From Meandrina meandrites (lineage: Eukaryota > Cnidaria > Anthozoa > Scleractinia > Meandrinidae), in contig OY855908.1 of assembly GCA_963693305.1 (NCBI GenBank), positions 29,659,305 to 29,723,304 on the forward strand: DNA of 64,000 bases, given 5' to 3'. The notes under the pieces are model-generated. The model was not told where the DNA came from and did not search any database. It saw only the letters and a list, made by a program, of their open reading frames with translations. Below are positions 11,428-21,357 of the stretch, piece after piece. The position numbers and the translations under genes are program-made. Every line of letters begins with the position of its first letter. Positions within the stretch are counted from its first letter, which is position 1.

Positions 11428-11744
11428 AAGGCCCGTCCAGCTTGCGTCTACTTGGGACTCTGTTTGGCCACGACTTCGTCCGCTTGCGTTGACTTTCGAT
11501 CACTTGGGCTCACTTTGGTGGAGATCAAATTTGCACGCAAGTCAACGCTAGGTTTTCCCTGTTTGGCCACCCAACGCAAGCCTTTTTTACCTCAAGTAGT
11601 GAATTACATCGCACGCAGTAGCATTTAAATGGCTTTTTTGGACAACTTGCGTTCACTTTCCAGTGGGTTTGCGAGTCAGTTTGGCCACCCAACGCAAGTA
11701 TGTACGCAAGTTCAACTTGCGACTTCTTGCGTCCGCTTGCGTTA
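11428..11744. mobile_element. Dispersed ~320-bp repeat rich in ACGCAAGT motifs
   Basis: Begins AAGGCCCGTCC and ends CTTGCGTTACC. It contains many copies of GCAAGT/ACTTGCG in both orientations and TTTGGCCACCCAACGCAAG. A second copy with the same order of blocks is at 58991-59310. The homologous flank of zinc-finger gene 2 (around 19970-19990) runs straight through without it, so it inserted after the gene duplication. Non-autonomous; superfamily unclear. Confidence 0.75.
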
Positions 11745-12138
11745 CCATTCCCCTGATGTGCATATTTTACAAATTGTTAATGCTTTAATATCTCCGGAAC
11801 TAACACAGATATTTGAAAATTGGAAACGCCATTTAAAATCTTTCGTGAAATTCTTTATGATAGGCCTTAATTGCAATGGGTGAAGATTTAATCACAGTAG
11901 CAAATTTCTACTGTATCAGTTCATAAATTATGGAGAAAGTTGTAACAAGGACACCCCTGCAATACAGCGACTGTTTACAAGGGCTCATCCCCCTTTGCTT
12001 GTACTCTCCATGCGTACAGGTTTTGACTCAACAACCGACCGACCGACCGATCGCTGATACCAATTTTCTGTAATCCTTTTCCTAGGAACACGCAGAAGCA
12101 TCTACCTTGACATCAGAGTTCACTTAACTAGCAACAAC

Positions 12139-13920
12139 ATGCATCGCCTGAAGGGTGCCAACTGTTACGCGCCTGTTTGTGACGAAGAAAATGTTACTCG
12201 ACGTAAAGTGGCAAAGAAGATGACAGTTTACAAGCACAGTGAACAAGAACACAGTGGAATGAAGCGGTACGCATGTACGTATTGTAACAAGTGCTTCAGC
12301 TTTTCATCACGTTGCAAGACGCACGAACGAACACATACAGGAGAAAAGCCGTATGCCTGCAAGCATTGTAATAAGTGCTTAAGTACTTTGTCAAGTTTCA
12401 AGAGACATGAACGAGCACATAAAGGAGAGAAGCCGTTTTCATGCAAGCATTGTAATAAGAGATTTAGCCAGTCGTCAAATTGCAAGAAACATGAAAGAAC
12501 TCATACAGGAGAGAAGCCGTACACATGCAAGCACTGTAATAAGTGCTTTAGCGATTGGTCATCCTGTACGAAACATGAACGAACACATACAGGAGAGAAG
12601 CCATACGCATGGAAGCATTGTAATAAGTGCTTTAGCCATGTATCAGCCTGTAAGGCACATGAACGAACACATACAGGAGAGAAGCCGTTTTCATGCAAAC
12701 ATTGCAATAAGTGCTTTACCTGTTCATCACATTGCAAGAGACATGAACGAACACATACAGGAGAGAAGCCGTACACATGCAAGCACTGTGATAAGAGCTT
12801 TAGGAAATCGTCAAATTGCAAGACTCACGAACGAACACATACAGGGGAGAAGCCGTTTTCATGCAAACATTGTAATAAGTGCTTTAGCACTTTGTCAAAT
12901 TGCAAGGAACATGAACGAACACATACAGGAGAGAAGCCATATGCATGCAAGCATTGTAATAAGTGCTTTAGCCATGTATCAGCCTGTAAGGCACATGAAC
13001 GAACACATACAGGAGAGAAGCCGTTTTCATGCAAACATTGCAATAAGTGCTTTATCTGTTCATCACATTGCAAGGAGCATGAACGAACACATACAGGAGA
13101 GAAGCCGTTTTCATGCAAACATTGTAATAAGTGCTTTAGCACTTTGTCAAATTGCAAGGAACATGAACGAACACATACAGGAGAGAAGCCATTTGCATGC
13201 AAGCATTGTAATAAGTGCTTTAGCCATGTATCAGCCTGTAAGGCACATGAACGAACACATACAGGAGAGAAGCCGTTTTCATGCAAACATTGCAATAAGT
13301 GCTTTAGCTGTTCATCACATTGCAAGAGACATGAACGAACACATACAGGAGAGAAGCCGTTTTCATGCAAGCATTGTAACAAGTACTTTAGCACCTCTAC
13401 GAATTGCAAGAGACACGAACGAACACATACAGGAGTGAAGCCGTATCCATGCAAGCATTGTAATAAGAGCTTTAGCGATGTATCAGCCTGTAAGGCACAT
13501 GTACGAACACATACAGGAGAGAAGCCGTTTTCCTGTAAGCATTGTAATAAGTGCTTCAGCTATTTATCAGCCCATAAGGCACATGGACGAACACATACTA
13601 GAGAGAAGCCGTACACATGCAAGCACTGTAATATGACCTTTAGCCAATCATCACACTGCAAGATCCATGAAAAGCGACACTCGCAAGAAAAGTCTTTAAA
13701 AGGAAAGCAATCTGGAAGCATTCTAAAACAAGGACGACACCTTCAAGAACCAACAGCAACTCCTTATGGTAAAATTTCCCTAATGTTGTCTTCTTTGACT
13801 GAAGAAAATTCAAGCCAAATTGAAAGCCTCACGTGTTGGATCTGTCAGGAAGAATTTAGTAGTAAGGCTTGTATCGTCCAACATTACGATGATCATATGA
13901 GAAAGGTACTGCTTATGTAA
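12139..13920 (+). CDS. C2H2 zinc-finger protein 1, 17 tandem fingers plus a distinct C-terminal finger
   Basis: 593 residues from ATG 12139 to TAA 13920. After about 35 residues come 17 tandem 28-residue fingers joined by TGEKP linkers, then a Lys/Gln-rich tail. It ends with a separate finger (CWICQEEF, later QHYDDH) that recurs in the 40-kb paralogue. The likely role is sequence-specific DNA binding in the nucleus. Finger 5 has Trp for its first zinc-binding Cys (YAWKHC) and is probably inactive. In most fingers helix position 4, normally Leu, is Cys (for example SSNCKKH). There is no KRAB or SCAN domain. TTTTCCTAG just upstream, conserved in all three paralogues, looks like the acceptor of a 5' UTR intron, so the start is well placed. 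Fingers 8-10 and 11-13 are near-identical 252-bp blocks. Confidence 0.9.
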   Translation: MHRLKGANCYAPVCDEENVTRRKVAKKMTVYKHSEQEHSGMKRYACTYCNKCFSFSSRCKTHERTHTGEKPYACKHCNKCLSTLSSFKRHERAHKGEKPFSCKHCNKRFSQSSNCKKHERTHTGEKPYTCKHCNKCFSDWSSCTKHERTHTGEKPYAWKHCNKCFSHVSACKAHERTHTGEKPFSCKHCNKCFTCSSHCKRHERTHTGEKPYTCKHCDKSFRKSSNCKTHERTHTGEKPFSCKHCNKCFSTLSNCKEHERTHTGEKPYACKHCNKCFSHVSACKAHERTHTGEKPFSCKHCNKCFICSSHCKEHERTHTGEKPFSCKHCNKCFSTLSNCKEHERTHTGEKPFACKHCNKCFSHVSACKAHERTHTGEKPFSCKHCNKCFSCSSHCKRHERTHTGEKPFSCKHCNKYFSTSTNCKRHERTHTGVKPYPCKHCNKSFSDVSACKAHVRTHTGEKPFSCKHCNKCFSYLSAHKAHGRTHTREKPYTCKHCNMTFSQSSHCKIHEKRHSQEKSLKGKQSGSILKQGRHLQEPTATPYGKISLMLSSLTEENSSQIESLTCWICQEEFSSKACIVQHYDDHMRKVLLM

Positions 13921-15059
13921 ATGATATTGTTAATCACGAAGCCATATAAGGGGCAAATGATCTTCTTGTGATTGTTTTAGATAAACGTATGATCTTGTTG
14001 CTTTTAACCATTCTAGTCCCCATAGCCCTATACGCTATTTCAATTAACGTTGTCGGATTAAAGCTTCAAGGCCTCGAGTCAAGACGGAATGGTGGCATGG
14101 GTATTTACTGGAATTTTTCATATCAGCGTCGAGGAAATCTACAAGGACGTATTTTTGCACGTGGAGGATATGTTTTTCTTTCCGTGAAACCTTTCGTGTA
14201 TGTTTTCCTTTCGCTGTTGTGTGGTTCGGATTATTCTTTTTAAATGTAAATGCGGCGGAGAAGGATCTTTTCTTCACTTGTCTGAAGAGAAAGGAAACGC
14301 AAAAGGTCTCGTTTGCCGATATCGCTATATCTCATTACTATTCAGCACGCATGGAACACGCCACCTTCGCCCATACTACCTTTCCGTCTTGTCTTTAACC
14401 TTTAGCTTCAATCCGACAATGTTAATTGAATTACCTGTATTCTGCATGGGAGAGTCATGACTCTCTAAATAGAAACATCAGGACTAGGACTGGAAATCCT
14501 TTGTCTCCAGAGCTCTTCGTTTCTCGTGCCAAGGCCCTGTTGGCTATGAGAAGCGAAAAGGGCTATGGGGACGAGTATGCGAAAAGAAGTAAAGAGCTTA
14601 AAGATAAATTAAAATAAATAAAGAAATAAATAAATACAATAACATTAATAGTTTTATTAAATTTTACCCAATCAATAATTTGATTGGGCAAAATCGATAT
14701 TGACCGCAGTCTACATGTTCCCTCTAGACCTGCATCTATACCGATTTCCCTTGGGCTGGAGTGGTAATTGAAAAACAAAAATGTAAAAAAAAATTGTTCT
14801 GTTTTGCGCTAAAAATTAGTAAATGGAAGAACCAAAACGCTTCTTGACAACACTTCGGCAAATTGAAGTTCACTTCAGGCACAAAATCAAAATACCAGCT
14901 GAAGAAGACATTGAGAAGTAATTCACCGGCAAGGCTAGAATTTAAAAGCAATCAACACAATTAAAAGCCACTAAATGCCTTTCGGCCTGTACTCACGACC
15001 ATGGTCAAGACTGTTCAATACAGAACGCCTTTTCGGTTATTAAGAGCTAACATAGGCTG
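13921..15059. other. 3' flank of zinc-finger gene 1
   Basis: The first ~60 bases after the stop resemble the 3' flank of the 40-kb paralogue, for example the AAATGA..TT run and GATTGTTTTTAG. The remainder shows no coding signal; AT-rich low-complexity near 14605-14660. Confidence 0.4.
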
Positions 15060-16392
15060 ACTGAGTATCATCACATTTGGCTCCCTATGGTAATTTATTT
15101 GAAGAAAACATGTAAAAGCTCTCTTCATTTCTGTGATATGTAGATATACTTTCAGCTAACCTTATTAGACTGGCTGGTATTGGATATCAATATTTTTAAA
15201 ACCTGCAAGTAATGCGTCAATAAGTCTTGTGTACAGCGCAGTTAATGTGAATGTATTTTTTGTATTAGCTCTTTATTTCGGGCATTGCGGATATGGTATA
15301 AGTGTTTACGTCCATGTGTCCATGTGTTCACAGTGCTTACACTGTACACAAAACATATGGCAGGGCGAAGGATATTACGGACCTTCAGATCGGAGTACGA
15401 GATTCAATCCCAGTACGACTTTCGAATTTCAATCCAGCTATCTTTGCGGAGCCGTCGCTCCTCCATGTTGTTGACCAGATGAAAAAGCGACGCTTGTTAC
15501 GAGATTGGTTTGAAATGTGATAATCGAAAGTACAAGCAAGCGCTTGGTATGAATAGTCTTTGCCGTACTCAGTGTTTGTGGTCCGATCTGAAGGTCTCTA
15601 TTGTCTCAGCCGGTGTTAGAATTTTATCAGCCGCTCTACGGTGACGAAGTCTCCTACAAAGACATTCTTTGGCTCTTTACGCATTTTACGGCAACCTTCG
15701 TCGGAGAGGAGTGCGCCACAAACCAATAGTAGGGATCTGATGTTTGGTTGAATTAGTCTAATAGGAAAGGTCCATTGTTAATTACTGAAATGTTATTGTT
15801 TAGTAGAAACATACTATATGGAGTTCTTCTTTCATGGGGCGATATTTCATACAGTAAAAGAGACTTGTTACATGAGAAAGTGTTATAATTTTTTTTTTAT
15901 AATCTTGCGTTCAGTAGTTAAGTTAAAGTTTTGCCATAACTAACAAGAGTGGTTTTAACGTGTTTTCTGTATTGGGTATTTTCCGTTCACAATTACTGAG
16001 GTGCAATTATTAAACCTTGAATTTCCTCGCTGGCATTATGCTTATTATCTGCATACCAACGTGTCATATTCTCAAATTGCGGTTTGTACGTTGAAGAAAG
16101 TCTGTAAAGATTCTTGCAACTGATGTAGAACTAATTCCTGCTTGAAGCCCAAAGTGTTGGTCATCTTACCCGTCTAAATCCGTCTAACCGAATTTTAACC
16201 ATCCTCTGTCCTGTTTCGTTTGGTTTATTGCTATTTCAACCTTAGCAATATCTGATGTTTCCTTTGATTTGAAGGTCATTTTGTATATCGCAAGTCAGAT
16301 CTCGTTTTTCGGGGAAGTTTTCCTTCCCAAACTAGAAATGAGAACAAACCAAATGTTAAAAAAGCGATAAACTAGAGCAATATCCCCTGGAT

Positions 16393-16579
16393 CTTTTTAT
16401 GAGGCTGGAGTTAGCTCGTTGCTTGTCCTCTTGCTTTGGCCTGGGGTTTGGTTTCGGCTTCCGGCTAGGCGCTGGTCGAAGCTGTTCTCTCTCCTCTGCT
16501 CGTGTTTGTGGTGACTGATTGTTCAAAGCTGCTCAGAGATGCCTGCTTGTTCCGACGGGATCTGCCCTGACGGTCAGTT
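16393..16579 (-). pseudogene. Dead copy of the receptor C-terminal exon
   Basis: On the minus strand this reads as the tail encoded at 45662-45850: it starts with LTVRADP and later has PQTRAEEREQLRP and PKQEDKQRANSSL. A small deletion shifts the frame and gives a TGA after about 14 codons, the stop codon at the end is lost, and the AG acceptor is absent. It is therefore a non-functional duplicate of exon 15 of the class C receptor. No other receptor exon was recognised nearby. Confidence 0.75.
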
Positions 16580-17939
16580 AATTTATACGCGCAGTTATGT
16601 TTATATATTCATTGCGTAGAAAATAATTTCCCAGTTTACTCTGTCTTCGGCTTTGCCGTCGAGATTTGCGAAGTATTTCTTTGGGGAGCCCCAGAGGAGG
16701 TTTTGTAGTGGAACACGTTCCGCTTTCTATGGTGGGCATAGGCAATAATTTTGACCAATGTCAGCCAAAATTGTCCTAGTTACTGGTTTAAAAGAACTAT
16801 CCGCGATCTGATCGGAATCAAATTTCAGATAATAGTTCAAACACTGTTCTTTCGAGGACCGGGAGCTCATACTAAAGCGAGTAGGGGAAAGATATTTTTT
16901 CGGCTACATTCCAGACGCGGTACCCGATCCTTGGATGTGGAAGCTGCACGTCTTGTGTAAATATTTAGTATTCTATAAACGAGTCAAAAACTTAAACTCA
17001 GGGGTCATAGAACTACACTCGCACGCTTCAAATAGCCCAAGACCGCATAAAAACACACCTAAACATTGCGAAAATATTTCTAATTAATTTTATTGCAAAA
17101 GCACAGCAAAGAAAGCCAATTTTTAAAAACCTTAAATATTTACTATAGCGATTAGTAAGAAAGTTTAAATATTAATATGGGGCATGCTGTGACCTCACAA
17201 ACAAAGGATGGTAAGTCTGTGGTGCAGCGCGGTTGTTTGGGCTCATGGATTAAGAACGAGGTAAATCCATGTGAGGCGCGCTTGGCTGGGCTTTTGGATC
17301 ATATTTATAAGTGGTCGGGTATTCTAAATTTCAACCGAAACCAGCATCAGTCACCAACAACGTGTTCTCACTCGGACGGTCACCAGACAAACTGTTGTGT
17401 GCAATAGCGAAGCGGGCAAGGTTTAAAAAAAGAATGCAAATGATTATACACCCCACGAGGCTCAGATAACATCAGCGTGTTCTGAGAGTAATAGAGGGAA
17501 TCGGGGCGAAGTTTTCGTTTGAAGAAAGTGTTTTAGGAACACCGGCTGTTTTAGAAAGTGTTTTAGGAAAATCGTCCGCCATTCCAGTTTGTTTGTGTGA
17601 GTTATGACGTCACTCGCGCGTTTCGCTATTGCCCTTTTCACGATTTACTTTCTTACTTGCATTGCAAAAAAAAAAAATTACCGTGGTTGCGAAGCAGTTT
17701 GCGGTAGAAAAAAACAAAATTGCCCGAAATCATTGCTTTTTGATCAATGATCTCTCTGTAAGGCTTTTCTCGTGTTCTCCCAGTTATGCAACATCTCCAA
17801 CAAACCCAAAGAAAGTGTGGTCAGTAACAAGCATTGGCGTCGCTTATCCCTGTCCAAGCTCGGGACTCCGGGCTATCCCTAAAACCCGAAAAAAATCCCG
17901 GAACAACGATCCGATGTTCCAACGTTTCAGTGTTCCAGC

Positions 17940-18080
17940 GTTTTAGCGGTGGAGTTCCCGACGCCGAAGACTTGGCTCCAGTGTAGTTACTGTAATGGCG
18001 GCGTACGTGTGATTTGTTGTAGAAGACGCTGTCGCTGTTTTAACAGTTTTATAAAGGTAAGAGAGTCTTTTAGAATACAT
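17940..18080 (+). other. Conserved block ending in a splice-donor consensus (copy at 35.53-35.68 kb)
   Basis: About 120 bases with GTAGTTACTGTAATGGCGGCG and GAAGACGCTGTCGCTG are nearly identical at 35580-35690. Both copies end TTTTATAAAG followed by GTAAGAGAG, a good donor. The conserved part does not keep an open frame after its ATG, so a duplicated 5' UTR exon or promoter-proximal exon is more likely than a coding one. Confidence 0.4.
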
Positions 18081-18738
18081 TTTTCATATCCAGAGCTGTA
18101 GAATAAAAATCACCTATATTCATGTCACTGAATATGAGTACACAGCTCGAAATAACCGCAAATTAGACGCCTTCGCCGGTCACATATAAACAATCATTCT
18201 CCTATAAATATACAGTGTAGGAATATTCGCCGAGATTCACTTAGCCTGGGGCGTTTTTAGTAGAATTTTTAGAGGTGGCTGTCAAGATATCTGTCATCAT
18301 AAACGGCAAAATAATGAAAGAAAACATTTTAATTTTAGTTAGCTGTTGCTTTGCATGTAGGTTTATACAAGTTTAATATACAACATGCGACAAGGGACAG
18401 CGCGTCTCCCAGACACTTAAAACATTGAGTAATTATGTATGTCTATGGATTGTGTCTCTTTTAATGCACAGCTATCCCCCGCCATGTTCATTGTTGATTC
18501 CTTCGAAATTCCTTCGTATTTACTTTGTTACAGCTACAAAGTTAGTGGCTACAAAATCTTATATAATGTGTTTGTTTCAAACCTTGTGATATGATCGATT
18601 TTTTTTTTCGAATGTTTATTTATTCAATGCTTTGTTGGATTAACACTTAAGGACTAGTCCCTCCTGAGTCTCTATTTGACTTAACGACCAAGCGACTGAA
18701 AATTTCTTTGAAAAATTAGTGGCAACCCTGACGACATC

Positions 18739-18835
18739 TAGGGGGCAGGGGAGTAGAAATACTCTTAGTCGCTTCATGCTACAGAAACCGAGATAAACTC
18801 CGGCCTGATGGGCCACTTGGCTCGAATGCAGACTT
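18739..18835 (+). repeat. Truncated SINE tail
   Basis: GGGAGTAGAAATACTCTTAG, GCTTCATGCTACAGAAACC and CCACTTGGCTCGAATGCAGA match the 3' part of the SINE at 61891-62190. The tRNA-like head is missing. Confidence 0.8.
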
Positions 18836-19221
18836 CACCTTTTCTCTTGGGATTGTTGTTGCTTTGTTGAAGTTGATTGGCACTTGAACAAAGTATTCGT
18901 CACTACCTAGCCAGTTCAGTTGGTTGAGTTATATTGAATAAGGGCTATCATTGTATTAGTAACAGACTCGAACTTCTTTGATTAAGGGTAGTCTCAAAAA
19001 CTCATAATGAGATTGGTCTATGCTGAGGGCACCGGTTTCGCACTCCTCATATTTTCTCTCTACTACCTGATTCTGGAAACACCTTGAATTTTATATACTT
19101 GGTTGCCGTATTAACTCAATTAAGTGCCGCATATGAGAGCAAAACTACTAAAGAGTGCCGCTCTGAATAAGCGTTGCATTCACTCTCAACAGTATGGTGC
19201 TTAATCAAACTATCATCAGAC

Positions 19222-19268
19222 AACCTCATCCCCAGGGCTTTTCCCTTCTTCACTTGGGAACGAGGTTG
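19222..19268. mobile_element. 47-bp hairpin insert with a 10-bp target duplication
   Basis: AACCTCATCCCCAGGG at the left pairs with the right arm GGGAACGAGGTTG, separated by a short pyrimidine-rich loop. The insert is bordered on both sides by ATCATCAGAC (19212-19221 and 19269-19278). A related hairpin is at 55395-55464. Confidence 0.8.
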
Positions 19269-19832
19269 ATCATCAGACTGAATTGTTTGAGGAGTCAGCT
19301 GAAAACTAACCCCGTCTTGGAAATTTATTCTCCTGGATTAGAATATATTTCAGTTCGAAGTGGCAATATTTATTGCTTTCTATCTTTCACTTTTACTTTT
19401 TTCGCTGCAACAAATAAGCAGTGCAGCCAAGGTACTAAAATTTAAAGACCGAACACAGGTAAAGGTGTTTCAAAATGAAAATGCTACTATTCCCTTAACT
19501 GAAAACTCTTTTTAAGCAAGTTGCTAGAAAACGTTACACCAATGAATTTCCAAGTTCTTGGTCCTGGAATGTTTGAGTCTGATGCGCTTGACTCTTGCTA
19601 GCCTGCGTAGCTGGCGGGATTTCGCGAGCGAGTGCTTTTTTTAGCGGCCTCATGCTTTGGTCTTGGCCGCCAAGCAGCGAGGGGTACACTCTTGCCTTCC
19701 ATTTTGATTTTTGCCATGATGCTTCATGTGCATGACCTGGCAAGCATGGGTTCGGTACACGTCGTTTCATTTTTCCGAGCTGAAAATTTCTAAAATACTG
19801 ACAAGAGATTGGTGGGAACTGGAAAAGAGTAA

Positions 19833-19846
19833 GTTACCATGGTAAC
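19833..19846. promoter_or_regulatory. Perfect palindromic X-box upstream of zinc-finger gene 2
   Basis: GTTACCATGGTAAC, identical to the site at 11288, about 500 bases before the ATG. The duplicated block around it includes ATAACCGTAACTGTGTC and GTTTCACTGGTCTCTGCAG. Confidence 0.5.
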
Positions 19847-20346
19847 ATAATTTTATTATAACCGTAACTGTGTCGCCTGTAAAACTATTAGTCTGCCACG
19901 TTTCACTGGTCTCTGCAGCCAATTTACCAAGAAAACTGTATTGTTATAATGGCCGAAAAGTTGAGTTGAGTAAATGACGTTATCATTTCCCCTAATTTGC
20001 ATATTTTACAAACTTTTTAATGCTTAAATATCCCCGAAACTAATACATATATTTGAAAACGGGAAATGCCATTTTAAATCTTTCGTGGAATTCTATACGA
20101 TGCACCTAAAATTGCAAAGGGTGCAAATTCATAGATTATGGAGGAAACTGTAACAAGGACATCTTTGCCATACAGCGACTGTCTACCAGGGCTGTTCCCC
20201 CTTTCCTTGTACTCTCCATGCGTACAGATTATCCCTGATCGAGCAACCGGCCAAATGCTAACAGCAATTTTATCCAATCTTTTCCCTAGGAATACGCATA
20301 AGCATCCATTCTGACAACGACGTTCACTGCAGTAACTAGCAACAAC

Positions 20347-21357
20347 ATGTTTGGCTTGAAGGGTGCCAGCAGTTACGCTCATGTTAGCGACGAAGGAAAT
20401 GTTACTCGACGCAAGCCGTTTTCTTGCAAGCACTGTAATAAGAGTTTTAGCCAATCGTCAAATTGCAAGGCACACGAACGAACACATAAAGGAGAGAAGC
20501 CGTTTTCATGCAAGCGTTGTAATAAGAGCTTTAGCCAATCGTCAAATTGCAAGACACACGAACGAACACATACAGGAGAGAAGCCGTTTTCATGTATGCA
20601 CTGTAATAACACCTTTAGCGGATCGTCAAACTGTAAAGAACACGAACGAGCACATACAGGAGAGAAGCCGATTTCATGCAAACATTGCAATAAGTGCTTC
20701 AGCCAATCGTCACACTGTAAAAAACACGAACGAACATATACAGGAGAGAAGCCGTTTTCATGTAAGCATTGTAATAAGAGCTTTAGTGGATCGTCAAACT
20801 GTAAAGAACACGAACGAACACATACAGGAGAGAAGCCGTTTTCATGCAAACATTGTAATAAGTGCTTCAGCGGATCGTCAAACTGTACAAAACACGAACG
20901 AACACATACAGGAGAGAAGCCGTTTTCATGTAAGCATTGTAATAAGAGCTTTAGCGGATTGTCAAACTGTAAAGAACACGAACGAACACATACAGGAGAG
21001 AAGCCGTTTTCATGCAAACATTGCAGTAAGTGCTTCAGCCAATCGTCACAGTGCAAGAGACATGAAGAAGCACACACGGGGGTGAAACCATACTCATGCA
21101 AGCACTGCAATAAGAGCTTTACCCGATCATCAAACTGCAAGATCCATGAAAAGCGACACTCGCAAGAAAAGTCTTTAAAACAGGGACGACACCTTCAAGA
21201 ACCGACGGCAACTTCCTTTGGCAAAAAGTCCCGTATGTTGTCTTCTTTCACTGAAGGAAATTCAAGCCAAGTTGAAAGCCTCACCTGTTGGATTTGTCAG
21301 GAAGAATTTAGCAGTAAGGCATGTAACGTCCATACGAGATACGTAATGCCAACGTAA
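20347..21357 (+). CDS. C2H2 zinc-finger protein 2, nine tandem fingers, truncated last finger
   Basis: 336 residues from ATG 20347 to TAA 21357, paralogous to the gene at 12.1 kb. Nine 28-residue fingers with TGEKP linkers follow a short N-terminus. Finger 4 ends HERTY in place of HERTH, so its last zinc ligand is lost. Helix position 4 is Cys in every tandem finger except where the Gln/His neighbours vary. The separate C-terminal finger is broken: CWICQEEFSSKAC is intact, but a small deletion then shifts the frame so both His ligands are missing and the protein ends early. The conserved acceptor TTTTCCCTAG lies at 20281-20290. Probably expressed, with an altered terminus. Confidence 0.87.
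   Translation: MFGLKGASSYAHVSDEGNVTRRKPFSCKHCNKSFSQSSNCKAHERTHKGEKPFSCKRCNKSFSQSSNCKTHERTHTGEKPFSCMHCNNTFSGSSNCKEHERAHTGEKPISCKHCNKCFSQSSHCKKHERTYTGEKPFSCKHCNKSFSGSSNCKEHERTHTGEKPFSCKHCNKCFSGSSNCTKHERTHTGEKPFSCKHCNKSFSGLSNCKEHERTHTGEKPFSCKHCSKCFSQSSQCKRHEEAHTGVKPYSCKHCNKSFTRSSNCKIHEKRHSQEKSLKQGRHLQEPTATSFGKKSRMLSSFTEGNSSQVESLTCWICQEEFSSKACNVHTRYVMPT

Larger units (their letters stand above)
15060..18660. repeat. Diverged duplicate of the receptor 3' flank block (copy 1)
   Basis: Several ordered matches link this interval with other places. GGTATTGGATATCAATATTT and the text around it recur near 23010 and 45050. The stretch around 15570-15740 recurs near 31600-31760 and 32880-33040. The stretch 16390-16580 matches the last exon of the receptor at 45662-45850. 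The stretch 17300-18060 recurs at 35110-35670. The order is the same in copies 1 and 3, which points to segmental duplication and later decay. No intact gene here. Confidence 0.65.

Noticed and set aside
12228..13454. Long open frames on both strands across the zinc-finger arrays
   Set aside because: They follow the 84-bp finger period and are shadows of the real frame; same for 20363-21140 and 40211-40942.
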